Below, piece after piece: positions 30,194-39,621 of a stretch of 64,000 bases of DNA. Numbering within the stretch: position 1 is the first letter of the stretch; each line of letters opens with the position of its first letter. A program made the position numbers and the translations under genes. The DNA is from Paenibacillus sabuli. GTDB taxonomy: Bacteria; Bacillota; Bacilli; Paenibacillales; Paenibacillaceae. The notes below the pieces were generated by a model. It was not told the DNA's origin, ran no database searches, and saw only the letters and a list, made by a program, of their open reading frames with translations. The stretch is taken from the NCBI RefSeq assembly GCF_014705605.1, contig NZ_JACXIZ010000044.1, forward strand, positions 22,189 to 86,188. Direction: 5' to 3'.

Positions 30194-31825
30194 TTACATT
30201 TGCTGAGTCAGGGTAATCGACCAGTCGGACGGCTCCCACTCGATATCCCAACCGAAATGCTCGGCTACGAAGCGCAGCGGCACCTGCGTGCGTCCCTGCT
30301 CGATGAACACTGGCGCTTCGAGCGGCTCCTGAACGCCATTGACGACAGCGGTCTCGCTGCCTGCCTGCACGACGATCGTGTCCCCGTTCGTGTACGTGAT
30401 GACCATTTCGTTGCTGCGGTTCCATTCGATCTGTGCATTGAGCACGTCAGCCATCGTCCGCAGGGAGACATAGGTTGTGCCGTCGACATTCATCGGCGCC
30501 ACGTCGGACATCATTTCTTCGCCATCTACGAAGAAGGTCGTGCTGTTCACTTGCAGCCAGATGCTCATGATCGGTTGGTCCGCAGGCGGAGCGCTGGGCG
30601 GGAATACCGGACCTTCCGGCACACCGGTGAATTCGGTCGGATCCTGCATGACGATCGCCTTGCCGAGCGTCGCACCGATGCCGAACACGAACGCATAGCC
30701 CTCGCGGAAGTTGTCGTACGTTTCGAAGAAGGCTTTCTCATTGTAGCTGTCGAACGTGTCAAGCACTTGATTTTCGTGCATCATGACGGCCTCGACCGCT
30801 GCAGCCTCGGGAAGATTGCTATCGGTCGCCGTATCCAGGAAGGAGCCGATATTCTCAGCGAACACGTCGAGCCGGTCGCGTGCATCGTCAATCGCATCGG
30901 CATCGCCTTCCAGCGTCGCTTCCACAATCGCCTCCTGGGCTTCAATGTGGTTCGTGTTCCAGATCGCCATGAACTGTTCGCCGCCCGCTTCGCCATAGAT
31001 CGACGCGATCGCAGCGCTGAAGTCGGCGGTATTCGCATCTTGTGTGGAGAGAATGACGTTGTAGTCCTCGCTCTCATCGAGCCCCTTCTGCATGCTCAGC
31101 ACGGCAAGCGCGAAATGCTCGGCCGCCAGATGATTGAGCGTGGAACGAAGGTCGCCTGCCGGCGTGTTCGGCTTGGTGCCGTCGAAAACGTCCGGGAACT
31201 GCTCGGCAATCGCTTGGGAGAGTGCGTCACTGATGTCGAACATGTCGCCGAGACCTTCGCGGAAAGCGCCATAAGCTTGGCCGTATTCCCCGCTGGCGTA
31301 GTGATCGAACACTTCGATCACCTGGTTCTCGTGCTTGCGCAGCACGTCCTTGGCCGCCGAAGCCGGCAGATTGCCTTCGGTGGCGGTGCCCAGGAAATCG
31401 CCGAATTCTTGAACGAATTCTTCCAATTCGTCCTCTGCTTCTTGGCGCGCATCCTCGTCGTCAGCCAGCTCCGCCTCAACGAATTCTTCGGTATACGAGT
31501 TGTGCGCGCTGAAGATCCGGTCGAATTCGGCCGCTCCGGCGTCGCCGTAGACCGAAGCGATCGCAGGCTTCATATCCGCGGCATTTTGCTCCAGCGCCGC
31601 TTGGGCGGCTGCTGCATCCGGCGCTCCGTCATACAGCTTCATCATCGACGTCGTCGCGAGGACGAAGTGTTCCGACAGCAAATGATCCAATGTAGCGCGG
31701 AGTTCGACAGATTTGGTCTCCGTGCTGGCCTCCATCTCGGCTGCGCTTGCGCTGCCAACTACGCCGATCGCCGGCACGAGCAGGCTCAAGCTGAGTACGG
31801 GTGCGACTAATTTTTTGAACTTCAT
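30194..31825 (-). CDS. secreted stalk-domain protein with two His/Glu-rich helical repeats (paralogue 1)
   Basis: The 543-residue protein has a signal peptide (cleavage near ASA-AE at about 29), two homologous helical domains (about 41-215 and 226-400), a Pro-rich linker and a C-terminal stalk domain (about 418-543, copper amine oxidase N-terminal-like) with VDGTTYVSLRTMADVL and RTQVPLRFVAEHFGW. Each helical domain has four His at matching spacing (48, 53, 108, 165 and 232, 237, 293, 350) with EHF and HENQV motifs, as in metal-binding helical bundles. Despite its name the stalk module is non-catalytic and probably binds the wall. A paralogue of equal length lies upstream. Confidence 0.82.
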   Translation of the reverse strand: MKFKKLVAPVLSLSLLVPAIGVVGSASAAEMEASTETKSVELRATLDHLLSEHFVLATTSMMKLYDGAPDAAAAQAALEQNAADMKPAIASVYGDAGAAEFDRIFSAHNSYTEEFVEAELADDEDARQEAEDELEEFVQEFGDFLGTATEGNLPASAAKDVLRKHENQVIEVFDHYASGEYGQAYGAFREGLGDMFDISDALSQAIAEQFPDVFDGTKPNTPAGDLRSTLNHLAAEHFALAVLSMQKGLDESEDYNVILSTQDANTADFSAAIASIYGEAGGEQFMAIWNTNHIEAQEAIVEATLEGDADAIDDARDRLDVFAENIGSFLDTATDSNLPEAAAVEAVMMHENQVLDTFDSYNEKAFFETYDNFREGYAFVFGIGATLGKAIVMQDPTEFTGVPEGPVFPPSAPPADQPIMSIWLQVNSTTFFVDGEEMMSDVAPMNVDGTTYVSLRTMADVLNAQIEWNRSNEMVITYTNGDTIVVQAGSETAVVNGVQEPLEAPVFIEQGRTQVPLRFVAEHFGWDIEWEPSDWSITLTQQM

Positions 31826-31926
31826 CGGTTCACTCTCCCCAAAATAATGTAATTGCCTTACCTAATTCATGGAACGCCGTAGAATCCCGATTGGATCACA
31901 GGCCCGCAAAAAAAATTTTTGCGAAG

Positions 31927-31968
31927 AAAAAAAGCGGCACAGGGCGCAAGCCCCGTACCGCTTTTTTT
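31927..31968 (-). terminator. terminator between the two paralogues
   Basis: AAAAAAAGCGG..CCGCTTTTTTT encloses an inner GGGC/GCCC stem, 35 bp after the stop of paralogue 2. The two genes can therefore be transcribed separately. Confidence 0.85.
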
Positions 31969-32002
31969 AATGCTCAATAAGGCTGGGTTCAAGTATGGCC
32001 AC

Positions 32003-33634
32003 TTACATTTCTTGCGTCAATGTGACCGACCAGTCGGACGGCTCCCAATCCAGCTCCCAGCCGAATTGCTCGGCTACGAAGCGCAGCGGCACCTGGGTGC
32101 GTCCCTGCTCGATGAAGACCGGGGCTTGCAGCATCACCGATTGTCCATTGACCGTAGCAGTATCGCTACCGGCACGAATCTTGACGATATTACCGCCACT
32201 GTGTGTCGTCACCGTATGCGTCGCGCTGTCCCATTCAATCTGAGCGCCGAGCACATCGGCCAGCGTGCGGATCGAGACATACGTCGTACCGTCTACATTC
32301 ATCGGCGCGACATCCGACATCATTTCATTGCCGTCCACGAAGAATGTCGTGCTGTTGATCTGAATCCAGATGCTCATGACCGGTGCATCAGCAGGCGGTG
32401 CGGTAGGCGGGAATACCGGTCCTTCCGGCATGTCAGTGAAGTCAGCCGGGTTTTGTTTGACAATGGCCGTACCGAGCGTTTTGCCTACGCCGAACATGAA
32501 TGCATAGCCCTCGCGGAAATCTTTGTACGTTTGCGTATACGCATTGCTATTGTAGCTGTCGAACGTGTCCAGCACCTGGTTCTCATGCATGACCACCGCT
32601 TCGACTGCCGCTTGCGCCGGCAGATTGCCTTCCGTCGCCGTACCGAGGAATTCGCCGAAATTCTTGGCAAATACGTCCAGGCGATCTCGCGCATCGTCAA
32701 TCGCATCGGCGTCGCCGTCGACCGTCGCGTCGACGATCGCTTCTTGCGCTTCGATATGATTGGTGTTCCAGATCGTCATGAACTGGTTGCCGCCCGCTTG
32801 GCCGTAGATCGAGGCGATCGCGGCAGTGAAGTCGGCGGTGTTGGCATCCTGCGCCTCGAGAATGGCGCTGTAATCATCGGCTTCGTCCACACCCTTTTGC
32901 ATGCTCAAGGCCGCAATTGCAAAATGCTCGGAGGCCAAATGGTTGAGCGTCGAGCGCAGGTCGCCTGCCGGCGTGTCCGGCATCGTCTCGTCGAACTTGT
33001 CCGGGAATTGCGTCGTGATGGCGCCGGCGAGCGCGCCGCTGATGTCGAACATCATGCCAAAGCCTTCGCGGAAAGAATCGTAGGCTTCGTCGTAATCGCC
33101 ATCGATGTAGGCGTCAAACACCTCAATGACCTGGTTCTCATGCTTGCGCAGCACGTCCTTGGCGGCCGATGCAGGCAAATTGCCTTCGGTAGCCGTTCCT
33201 AAGAAATCGCCGAATTCTTGAACAAATTCCTCCAGCTCTTCCTCGGCATCCTCGCGCGCTTCATCGTCATTGGCCAGCTCGGCTTGTACGAATTCTTCCG
33301 TGTAGGAATTGTGTGCGCTGAAGATCCGGTCGAATTCGGCTGCTCCGGCGTCGCCGTAGATCGAGGCGATGGCCGGTTCCATGTCCGCGGCATTTTGCTC
33401 CAATGCGGCTTGTACGACTGCCGCATCCGGCGCCCGATCGTACAGCTTCATCATGGACGTCGTAGCCAGTACGAAATGCTCCGACAAGAGATGATCCAGT
33501 GTAGCGCGCAACTCGACTGCTTTTGTATCCGCGCTGGCTTCCATCTCGGCTGCGCTTGCGCCGCCTGCGATTCCGACTGCCGGCACAAGTAAGCTCAGAC
33601 TGAGCACTGGGGCGACTAGTTTTTTGAATTTCAT
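32003..33634 (-). CDS. secreted stalk-domain protein with two His/Glu-rich helical repeats (paralogue 2)
   Basis: This 543-residue protein is colinear with paralogue 1: signal peptide, two helical domains, and C-terminal stalk domain. All eight repeat His and the EHF and HENQV motifs are kept; differences gather in linker and surface positions, for example around residues 170-215. Equal length, the same start motif MKFKKLVAPVLSLSLLVPA and adjacency show a tandem duplication. The ATG follows GGGAGAG by 7 bp. The next upstream gene is the large mosaic surface protein, which carries the same stalk module. The function is unknown. Confidence 0.82.
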   Translation of the reverse strand: MKFKKLVAPVLSLSLLVPAVGIAGGASAAEMEASADTKAVELRATLDHLLSEHFVLATTSMMKLYDRAPDAAVVQAALEQNAADMEPAIASIYGDAGAAEFDRIFSAHNSYTEEFVQAELANDDEAREDAEEELEEFVQEFGDFLGTATEGNLPASAAKDVLRKHENQVIEVFDAYIDGDYDEAYDSFREGFGMMFDISGALAGAITTQFPDKFDETMPDTPAGDLRSTLNHLASEHFAIAALSMQKGVDEADDYSAILEAQDANTADFTAAIASIYGQAGGNQFMTIWNTNHIEAQEAIVDATVDGDADAIDDARDRLDVFAKNFGEFLGTATEGNLPAQAAVEAVVMHENQVLDTFDSYNSNAYTQTYKDFREGYAFMFGVGKTLGTAIVKQNPADFTDMPEGPVFPPTAPPADAPVMSIWIQINSTTFFVDGNEMMSDVAPMNVDGTTYVSIRTLADVLGAQIEWDSATHTVTTHSGGNIVKIRAGSDTATVNGQSVMLQAPVFIEQGRTQVPLRFVAEQFGWELDWEPSDWSVTLTQEM

Positions 33635-33732
33635 CGATTCACTCTCCCAAGGTGTGTTTGTCTTTCTATTTCGTTACACGTCGGGAGAGGGCATTCAGAT
33701 CAATATTGAGCAAAAGAATTTTTTCGAAGCGG

Positions 33733-36700
33733 CTATTGGTCGCTTGCCTGTACGGAAATTGGACCCAGCTCTGCGCTGGTCATGTTGCCCTTGCTGCCGC
33801 TTTGCAGACCGGCTCCGACCAGCATGCCGCCCTCCATTTCACAGACGATGCTGGCGATTTTAATCCAGTCGCCCGCCCCGTTTTTGTAATAGCCGGTGAA
33901 TACGCTGCCTTGCTTCTCCAGCTTCACCTCGACAGGCTGACCGGGGGTCGAGCCGCGCTGGTAGCTGGTAGCGGGGTAAGTCTCGTTGCGGTAGGACATG
34001 ATGACGTCGCCGTTGAGCCGATATCGAACGAATACATTGCGGCTATCCGGCGCATCCTCGTCCCGAATCATGACGCCGGCTGCAGCGTGTATGGCCACCT
34101 CCCCGGTCCCTTCGATGGCCGGCGGATTATTCAGCTCGTAGACCGTGGCAGTTACCGTGACCGTCTCTTGCGCGGCCAGCGGCCTGGCCAGCAGCGTCAT
34201 ACTGTCCTCCTCGCCCCAGGCGTCGTAGCCGCTCGTCGCGATATGGATGCGATTCGCCTGCTCATACGCATAACCGCTCGTCGCAGGCTCGCCGGCTCGT
34301 TCGTAATGGTGGATCGTATAGCCCGCGGGGACGGCGGCTTGCTCCGGCATGACCGCGACCATCGCTGTTCCGGTACGCACTCTGCCGTACACTGTGGCCG
34401 TGACGGACAAGTAGCCCACGCCCTGTTGCGCGGCTACGGCGCCCGAGCCCTGCAAGTGAACGATGTCGGCATCGCTGTGCAGTGTCACCGCCGCCTGCGC
34501 CTTGTCGAGCTCGCTCCCCTTGGAGCCGATCAGTGTGTAGTCCCAAGCGATCGTATCGCCAACTCCGTAGACATCCTCATCGATGGTCACCTCGACCCGA
34601 TCCAGCATCTCCTCCAGCACCTCAATCGTCGCCTCGGCGAATAGGGCCGGATTGTCCGCCGAGACAGCCGTCAGCGTATAGGTTCCGGGCGCCAGCGCAG
34701 TCACGGACGTGCCGTCGATCTGCACGTTCGGACTGTCCGCCGTCAGCGTCACATTCTCGTATCTGCGCTGACTGCCGTACACCGATTCCGATACGAGCAC
34801 CGGCGCGAAGCGCTCGTCGACCTCGTAGAACGGCTTCAAGCCCGCAAACGAAACGGCGGCAATCGCATCGTCTACGACGGCCTCGAATGCGGTGCTCACT
34901 GTTTGGCCGTTCCATTGTGCTGTGACCGTAATGACGCTTTTGCCCGGGCCGACAGCCGTCGCCTTGCCCGTCGCGTCGATGAAGACCGCCAGCGGATTGT
35001 CGCTTGCGTACGTGACCGCGGTCACTGTAGCGGGACCGACGGCATAGCCTTGCTCTGTGCGCAGCGTGTAGCCCATCTGGAGCTGTCCGCCGCTCTCGAG
35101 ACGCGCCCACGCTTTTTTGAACGGGTCATGCGCCGCGTAGGCATAGAGCGCCTCCGGCGCGTCCTCCGGATCTGCGAACGGATAGTCGGAGCGCAGACCG
35201 ATCTCGCTCAGTTCGATGTCGCGAAAGCCGACCGCATACGCCGGAGAATCGTAGCGCAGCCGGTAATCGCGCTTCGAAGGAGATACGAAGCTCGGATTAG
35301 CGCGCAACGAATTCGCGTCGAAGCCGCGACCGTCGTATTCCCGCCATTCCGCGTAGGTTTCGACCGGCGCTTGACCGCCGATCCGGTACTCGCCGTTGCC
35401 GCTGTTCAGCAAATTGTAATCGATGCTTGCGACCGTGTCCGCCCGCCATTTCATAATATTATAGACGTTGCCGTTGCCGAAGCCGCTCAAAATATTGCGC
35501 TGCGCGACCAAACCGGTCGAGATGCGGTCAGACGTGTTCATGTCGTTGGCATTGATTGGCGCATTTTTGTAATCGACATCCAGCATGACATTGTTCAGCA
35601 CTTTGGCGTCCTTGGAGGCGTTGGCGTGGAAGCCCGCCGACAGCACGCCCCCCTCTGTCGTCTGATTGTCGTAGACGACGTTGGACGCGACAATCTGATC
35701 GTTCGAATTCTCGTCCAGATAGAGCGGGAACCAGAATGAATGACCCGGATTGACGGTCAACTGAGGCAGCTCGTTATCATGAATTTTGTTTTTGCGGACG
35801 ACATTGCCCCTTCCCGCGCCCCACATGCCAATCGCGTTGGTATCCTGCGAATCCTGCACGACCTCGGATACGTCGTTGTATTCGACAGTATTGAACATGG
35901 CGATTTTGAAGTCCTCGACATTTTCCGGCGTCACGGTCACATCGTCGAGAATCTTGCCCATAATATTCGGGTCCGGAATGCCGAAGATATGAATGCCGTT
36001 GCGCGGCGAGCCGCTGATTTTATTGTAAGCGATCCGGTTGTGCGACGCGTTCATGATGCGAATCCCCGCAGCGTTGCCGTTGAGCTCGCCGACATCTCGA
36101 ATGACGTTGTTCAACACCCGGTTGCCGTAGGTCTCGTTGGACCTCGTATTCGCCTTGCCGCTGATGAATACGCCGTAGAAGCCCGTCTGGTAGATCAGAT
36201 TGTTTTCGACGGTGTTGTTCTTGGCGTTCTCATTGATGTGCACGCCAATGTGACCGCTGTTGTAAATTTCCGAGCCGCGCACCTCGATGTTGCGCGCATC
36301 GGCGATCGAGACCGTGCTGACATTCAGATCCGTCCCACGCAGCTCCAGACCCTGCAACACGATATTCCGAGCCGGAGCGGCTGCGGTGCCCGCCACGCTG
36401 ATCAGCACGGACTTGGCGGGGATGACGATGTCGGCTGACGCGATATCGCCGTAAGGCATGTAGTACAGCATATTTGCCGCGGCATCGACGTAATATTCGC
36501 CGGGCGTATCCAGAAATTCCAGAGCATTGTACACATAATACCGCGAGCCCGTGCCCATCTCGTAGATCAGGTCGCGATCCAGATAGACGGTGCGCGTCAC
36601 ATAGTCGACCGACGTGACCTTCGGCCGGGCCGTGGAATAGTTGATGTAGCCGCTCGGACCGCCCGGCCAGGCGTAGACAGCCAACTGCTCCGGCGCATCC

Positions 36701-39450
36701 ACCGGCGGGATGTCGCCCTCCTCGAACCGGAAGCGGCTCTTCTTGTCCTCGTCCGCCGCGATTGCGCGCGCATAGCCCCCGTCCGGCGTGCGGGCGATCG
36801 TGGCGCGTCGCTTGTCCTCATAGAGCGTGAGCGGATTGGCGCCGGCAGGCAGCGGCGCGCGGTAGATGCCGTCGCGGAAGGGCTCCCAGCCGCTGACCTG
36901 CTGGCCGCCGTCGAGGATGACGCGCTCTCCCTCATACGCGCGGTAGGTCACCTTGTAATTGTCGCCCGGCGAGTCGGCGCCCGTCAGCCTGAAGCTGTCG
37001 CTCAGACTGTACGTGCCGCCGCGCAGCACGACATCAATATTGCCCGTCTCCCCTGCAGCCAGGAGCACGCGGACCGCATCCCGCGCTTCCGTCAACGAAC
37101 CGTACGGGTCGGCCAGGGTGCCGGCTCCGCCCGGTGCCGCGTCCGGCGCGACATACACGACAGCGCTCGGCAGCAGCGCTTCCTCGAACAGCTGCATCGC
37201 CTGCACGGCGATCTGGCTGCGCTTCGACTCCGGCGGCAGCTTGCCCCGCTCGGCCAGCATTGCGACCCCGGTTGCGCCGTGATCGTCATAGTCCTTGTCC
37301 AGCAGCAGAGCGGCATCCGCCAGGGTCGTCACCAGCCCCCCGTCCGCACGGATCGGCGCCTGGGACAGTGCGACCGGCTCTCCGTCCATGAGGGCGGCCG
37401 TCTCGCCCGCTCTTACCTCGATCTCGCGACCGTGCAGCGCAATATACAGCGTATCGGCGACGGCATCGTAGGCGGTATCCGCCTGGAAGGCGCGGGCGGC
37501 ATCCTGCAGCGGCAGCATCAGCTCGCCGTCGCTTCTGTACGGCGCGCTTGCCAGTTCGACCGGTTCGTTGGTCGCGTACGCCCGTCCGTCGCCTTCCCGG
37601 ACGACCAGCGCGCGCAGCATGTAGTCGGCGATCTTTTTTTCCGCCTCAGGGAAGCGGGCCTTGCCCTTGTACGCCCTGACGTTGTCGATCCAGAACGCCG
37701 GGTCTTCCGCATGGAGCGCCGAATACCGGACATGGGACAGCGAGGCCGCGTCGTAACCGTTGTAGAATTTGACGTTGCGGACCAGCGTTTTGCCGTCCAC
37801 CCAGATCGAGAACGTGTCGGTATCAGTGTTCAGCTCGGTCACGATTCGGTGCCACTCGTTCTCCGTCACGGCGACCGTCTTCCGCACGTTCGCGCCGGTC
37901 TCGTTATTGTAAGGGACCGACACGCTGTTGTTGATGATCGAGGTCAGCACGCCCTGCCGGTTGCCGTCCAGCAGAATGTCCGGCACCTTGATCTGCTTCG
38001 CGGCGCCGGCGTAGCGAATATCCGTCTCGTAAGTCATGATGCCCGCATAAGCGTCCAGACTGCGCACCATCCCCTTCCCGGCCGCGCCGGCGGGGACGTA
38101 CATGCTCATATCGCCCGATTCTCCGCCCGGGCGCTGCATGCGGGTAATGGCGCTATTGATCGTCCAGTCCGCCGGTTCGTCGTCGAAGTCCTCTTCGAAC
38201 AGCAGCTCGAGCGGCTCCTCCTCCGGCTCCTCGACGACGACCGGCTCCGGCGGGACGGCGGAGCGCTCGGCGACGAAGACGCCGCCGATGCGCACCCATG
38301 TATCGGTCGCGCCCGTGACATGCTCGCCGACGACACGAAGCACGAGCGTATGCTCGCCCTCGGACAGATCGGTGGCCAGCATGGAGTACGTGCCTCGGGA
38401 GCCGCCTGCGAGCGCGGTCGCATCGCAGCCCGAGAGCAGTTGCGGCGGCCCGTCGTCAATCTGCCACTCGACGTAGCCGGCATCGATGGATTTGAGCCAG
38501 TATAAGCCGACCGCGCTGCCTCGGAAGTTGACGACCGCCGTCGCATTAGCCGTCTTGCTGACGATCATATGCGGATGTCGGCCGCCCATGCTCGTCTCCT
38601 CCTGCGCGAAGCCGTTGACAGCCAGCTCGTAGCCGTCTACAAGATCGGCCTCTTCGAGAGCGCTTTCATAAAGCGCGGCGGGCAACGCATAGGCGCTCGG
38701 CGCCGCCGGCGTCTCGACGCCCAGAGCTGCGCTCAGGAACTGCTGCACCTCTGCCGCATAGACGGCGTAGCCCTCGTCCGACGGGTGCTCGTCGTCGCGG
38801 AACATCGTCTCCCAGGTTGCTCCGTTCGCCCCGCTGTCGATGAGCTGATACAGCGCATAGCCGACGTTGACGAACGGCAGGCCATAGTGCGCCGCGATTG
38901 CCTCATGCCAAGCCACCGATTTCATCAGCTCGCTGTTGTCGTAATCCTGCTCCGCTCCTTCCTTATTGAGCGTGTAGATCATGACGATGTCGGCATACGG
39001 ATTGGCCGCGTAGATTTGCCGCACCAGTCCCTCCATGCTGTCCTTGACCAACTTCTCGTTCTGCCCGTAATCGTTGACGGCCGCCTCGATGAAGACGAGG
39101 TCGGGCGCTTCGGACAGCAGCTGCGCTTTGGCGCGGAATACATTCGGGATCGAGCCGAAGCCGCCGATGCCCGCGTTGACCTCGCGAATGTCGGCGTCGG
39201 GATACGCATTCTCGAACCATGCGGTCGTCTTGGCGCGCCAACTGTACGCGGGATTCGATGCGCCGGTGCCGACGGTGATCGATCCGCCGATGTACCCGAT
39301 CGTCAGTGTCTCGTCCGTCTCCAACTTATAGACCGTGTTGCTGATGCCCCGACGCTCGATCGGCGGCGCTTCCTCGGCCGACGCCGGCAGCGCGGGAAGA
39401 CTGCCGACCAGCAACGCGATCGTCAGCAGCCAAGCCAATGTTTTTCGCAC
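33733..39450 (-). CDS. large secreted mosaic: SGNH hydrolase + stalk domain + beta-helix + Ig-like + lectin-like
   Basis: The protein has about 1905 residues with signal peptide (cleavage near ASA-EE at 25). An SGNH/GDSL domain (about 45-245) shows Ser57 in GYIGGSITVG, AGIGGFG, VNDYG and DDEHPSDEGY. Beta-rich binding domains follow (about 255-600), then a stalk module (about 603-730), a right-handed parallel beta-helix (about 767-1405; APGGAGTLADPYGSL, many N-rich coils), Ig-like Big_2 domains (about 1450-1710) and a C-terminal LamG-like domain. The GTG at 39450 is preferred: AGGAGG ends 9 bp upstream, while the in-frame ATG touches that site. It probably deacylates and cleaves a polysaccharide; the substrate is unknown. 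Confidence 0.85.
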   Translation of the reverse strand: MRKTLAWLLTIALLVGSLPALPASAEEAPPIERRGISNTVYKLETDETLTIGYIGGSITVGTGASNPAYSWRAKTTAWFENAYPDADIREVNAGIGGFGSIPNVFRAKAQLLSEAPDLVFIEAAVNDYGQNEKLVKDSMEGLVRQIYAANPYADIVMIYTLNKEGAEQDYDNSELMKSVAWHEAIAAHYGLPFVNVGYALYQLIDSGANGATWETMFRDDEHPSDEGYAVYAAEVQQFLSAALGVETPAAPSAYALPAALYESALEEADLVDGYELAVNGFAQEETSMGGRHPHMIVSKTANATAVVNFRGSAVGLYWLKSIDAGYVEWQIDDGPPQLLSGCDATALAGGSRGTYSMLATDLSEGEHTLVLRVVGEHVTGATDTWVRIGGVFVAERSAVPPEPVVVEEPEEEPLELLFEEDFDDEPADWTINSAITRMQRPGGESGDMSMYVPAGAAGKGMVRSLDAYAGIMTYETDIRYAGAAKQIKVPDILLDGNRQGVLTSIINNSVSVPYNNETGANVRKTVAVTENEWHRIVTELNTDTDTFSIWVDGKTLVRNVKFYNGYDAASLSHVRYSALHAEDPAFWIDNVRAYKGKARFPEAEKKIADYMLRALVVREGDGRAYATNEPVELASAPYRSDGELMLPLQDAARAFQADTAYDAVADTLYIALHGREIEVRAGETAALMDGEPVALSQAPIRADGGLVTTLADAALLLDKDYDDHGATGVAMLAERGKLPPESKRSQIAVQAMQLFEEALLPSAVVYVAPDAAPGGAGTLADPYGSLTEARDAVRVLLAAGETGNIDVVLRGGTYSLSDSFRLTGADSPGDNYKVTYRAYEGERVILDGGQQVSGWEPFRDGIYRAPLPAGANPLTLYEDKRRATIARTPDGGYARAIAADEDKKSRFRFEEGDIPPVDAPEQLAVYAWPGGPSGYINYSTARPKVTSVDYVTRTVYLDRDLIYEMGTGSRYYVYNALEFLDTPGEYYVDAAANMLYYMPYGDIASADIVIPAKSVLISVAGTAAAPARNIVLQGLELRGTDLNVSTVSIADARNIEVRGSEIYNSGHIGVHINENAKNNTVENNLIYQTGFYGVFISGKANTRSNETYGNRVLNNVIRDVGELNGNAAGIRIMNASHNRIAYNKISGSPRNGIHIFGIPDPNIMGKILDDVTVTPENVEDFKIAMFNTVEYNDVSEVVQDSQDTNAIGMWGAGRGNVVRKNKIHDNELPQLTVNPGHSFWFPLYLDENSNDQIVASNVVYDNQTTEGGVLSAGFHANASKDAKVLNNVMLDVDYKNAPINANDMNTSDRISTGLVAQRNILSGFGNGNVYNIMKWRADTVASIDYNLLNSGNGEYRIGGQAPVETYAEWREYDGRGFDANSLRANPSFVSPSKRDYRLRYDSPAYAVGFRDIELSEIGLRSDYPFADPEDAPEALYAYAAHDPFKKAWARLESGGQLQMGYTLRTEQGYAVGPATVTAVTYASDNPLAVFIDATGKATAVGPGKSVITVTAQWNGQTVSTAFEAVVDDAIAAVSFAGLKPFYEVDERFAPVLVSESVYGSQRRYENVTLTADSPNVQIDGTSVTALAPGTYTLTAVSADNPALFAEATIEVLEEMLDRVEVTIDEDVYGVGDTIAWDYTLIGSKGSELDKAQAAVTLHSDADIVHLQGSGAVAAQQGVGYLSVTATVYGRVRTGTAMVAVMPEQAAVPAGYTIHHYERAGEPATSGYAYEQANRIHIATSGYDAWGEEDSMTLLARPLAAQETVTVTATVYELNNPPAIEGTGEVAIHAAAGVMIRDEDAPDSRNVFVRYRLNGDVIMSYRNETYPATSYQRGSTPGQPVEVKLEKQGSVFTGYYKNGAGDWIKIASIVCEMEGGMLVGAGLQSGSKGNMTSAELGPISVQASDQ

Positions 39451-39567
39451 AATATTCATCCTCCTTTTCGGCCCACTATAGCACGCCCGACGCGACGCAG
39501 CCATTGCAGCATCTGAATCCGTCTTGCAAAATCTGAACAAGGCGAAAAAAGTTAGTTAGACAAGTAG

Positions 39568-39611
39568 AAAAAGCCTTCCCCGCCACGTCTTCAAGGCGGA
39601 GAAGGCTCTTT
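39568..39611 (-). terminator. terminator of the VanW gene
   Basis: AGCCTTC..GAAGGCT with an inner CCGCC/GGCGG stem; on the minus strand TTTTTC follows. Confidence 0.75.
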
Positions 39612-39621
39612 GGTTCACGAT

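Noticed and set aside
30155..31810. 551-codon plus-strand frame opposite the stalk-domain paralogue 1
   Set aside because: A similar frame occurs opposite paralogue 2 only because the two genes are duplicates; both are His/Arg-rich shadows without signal peptide or domain.
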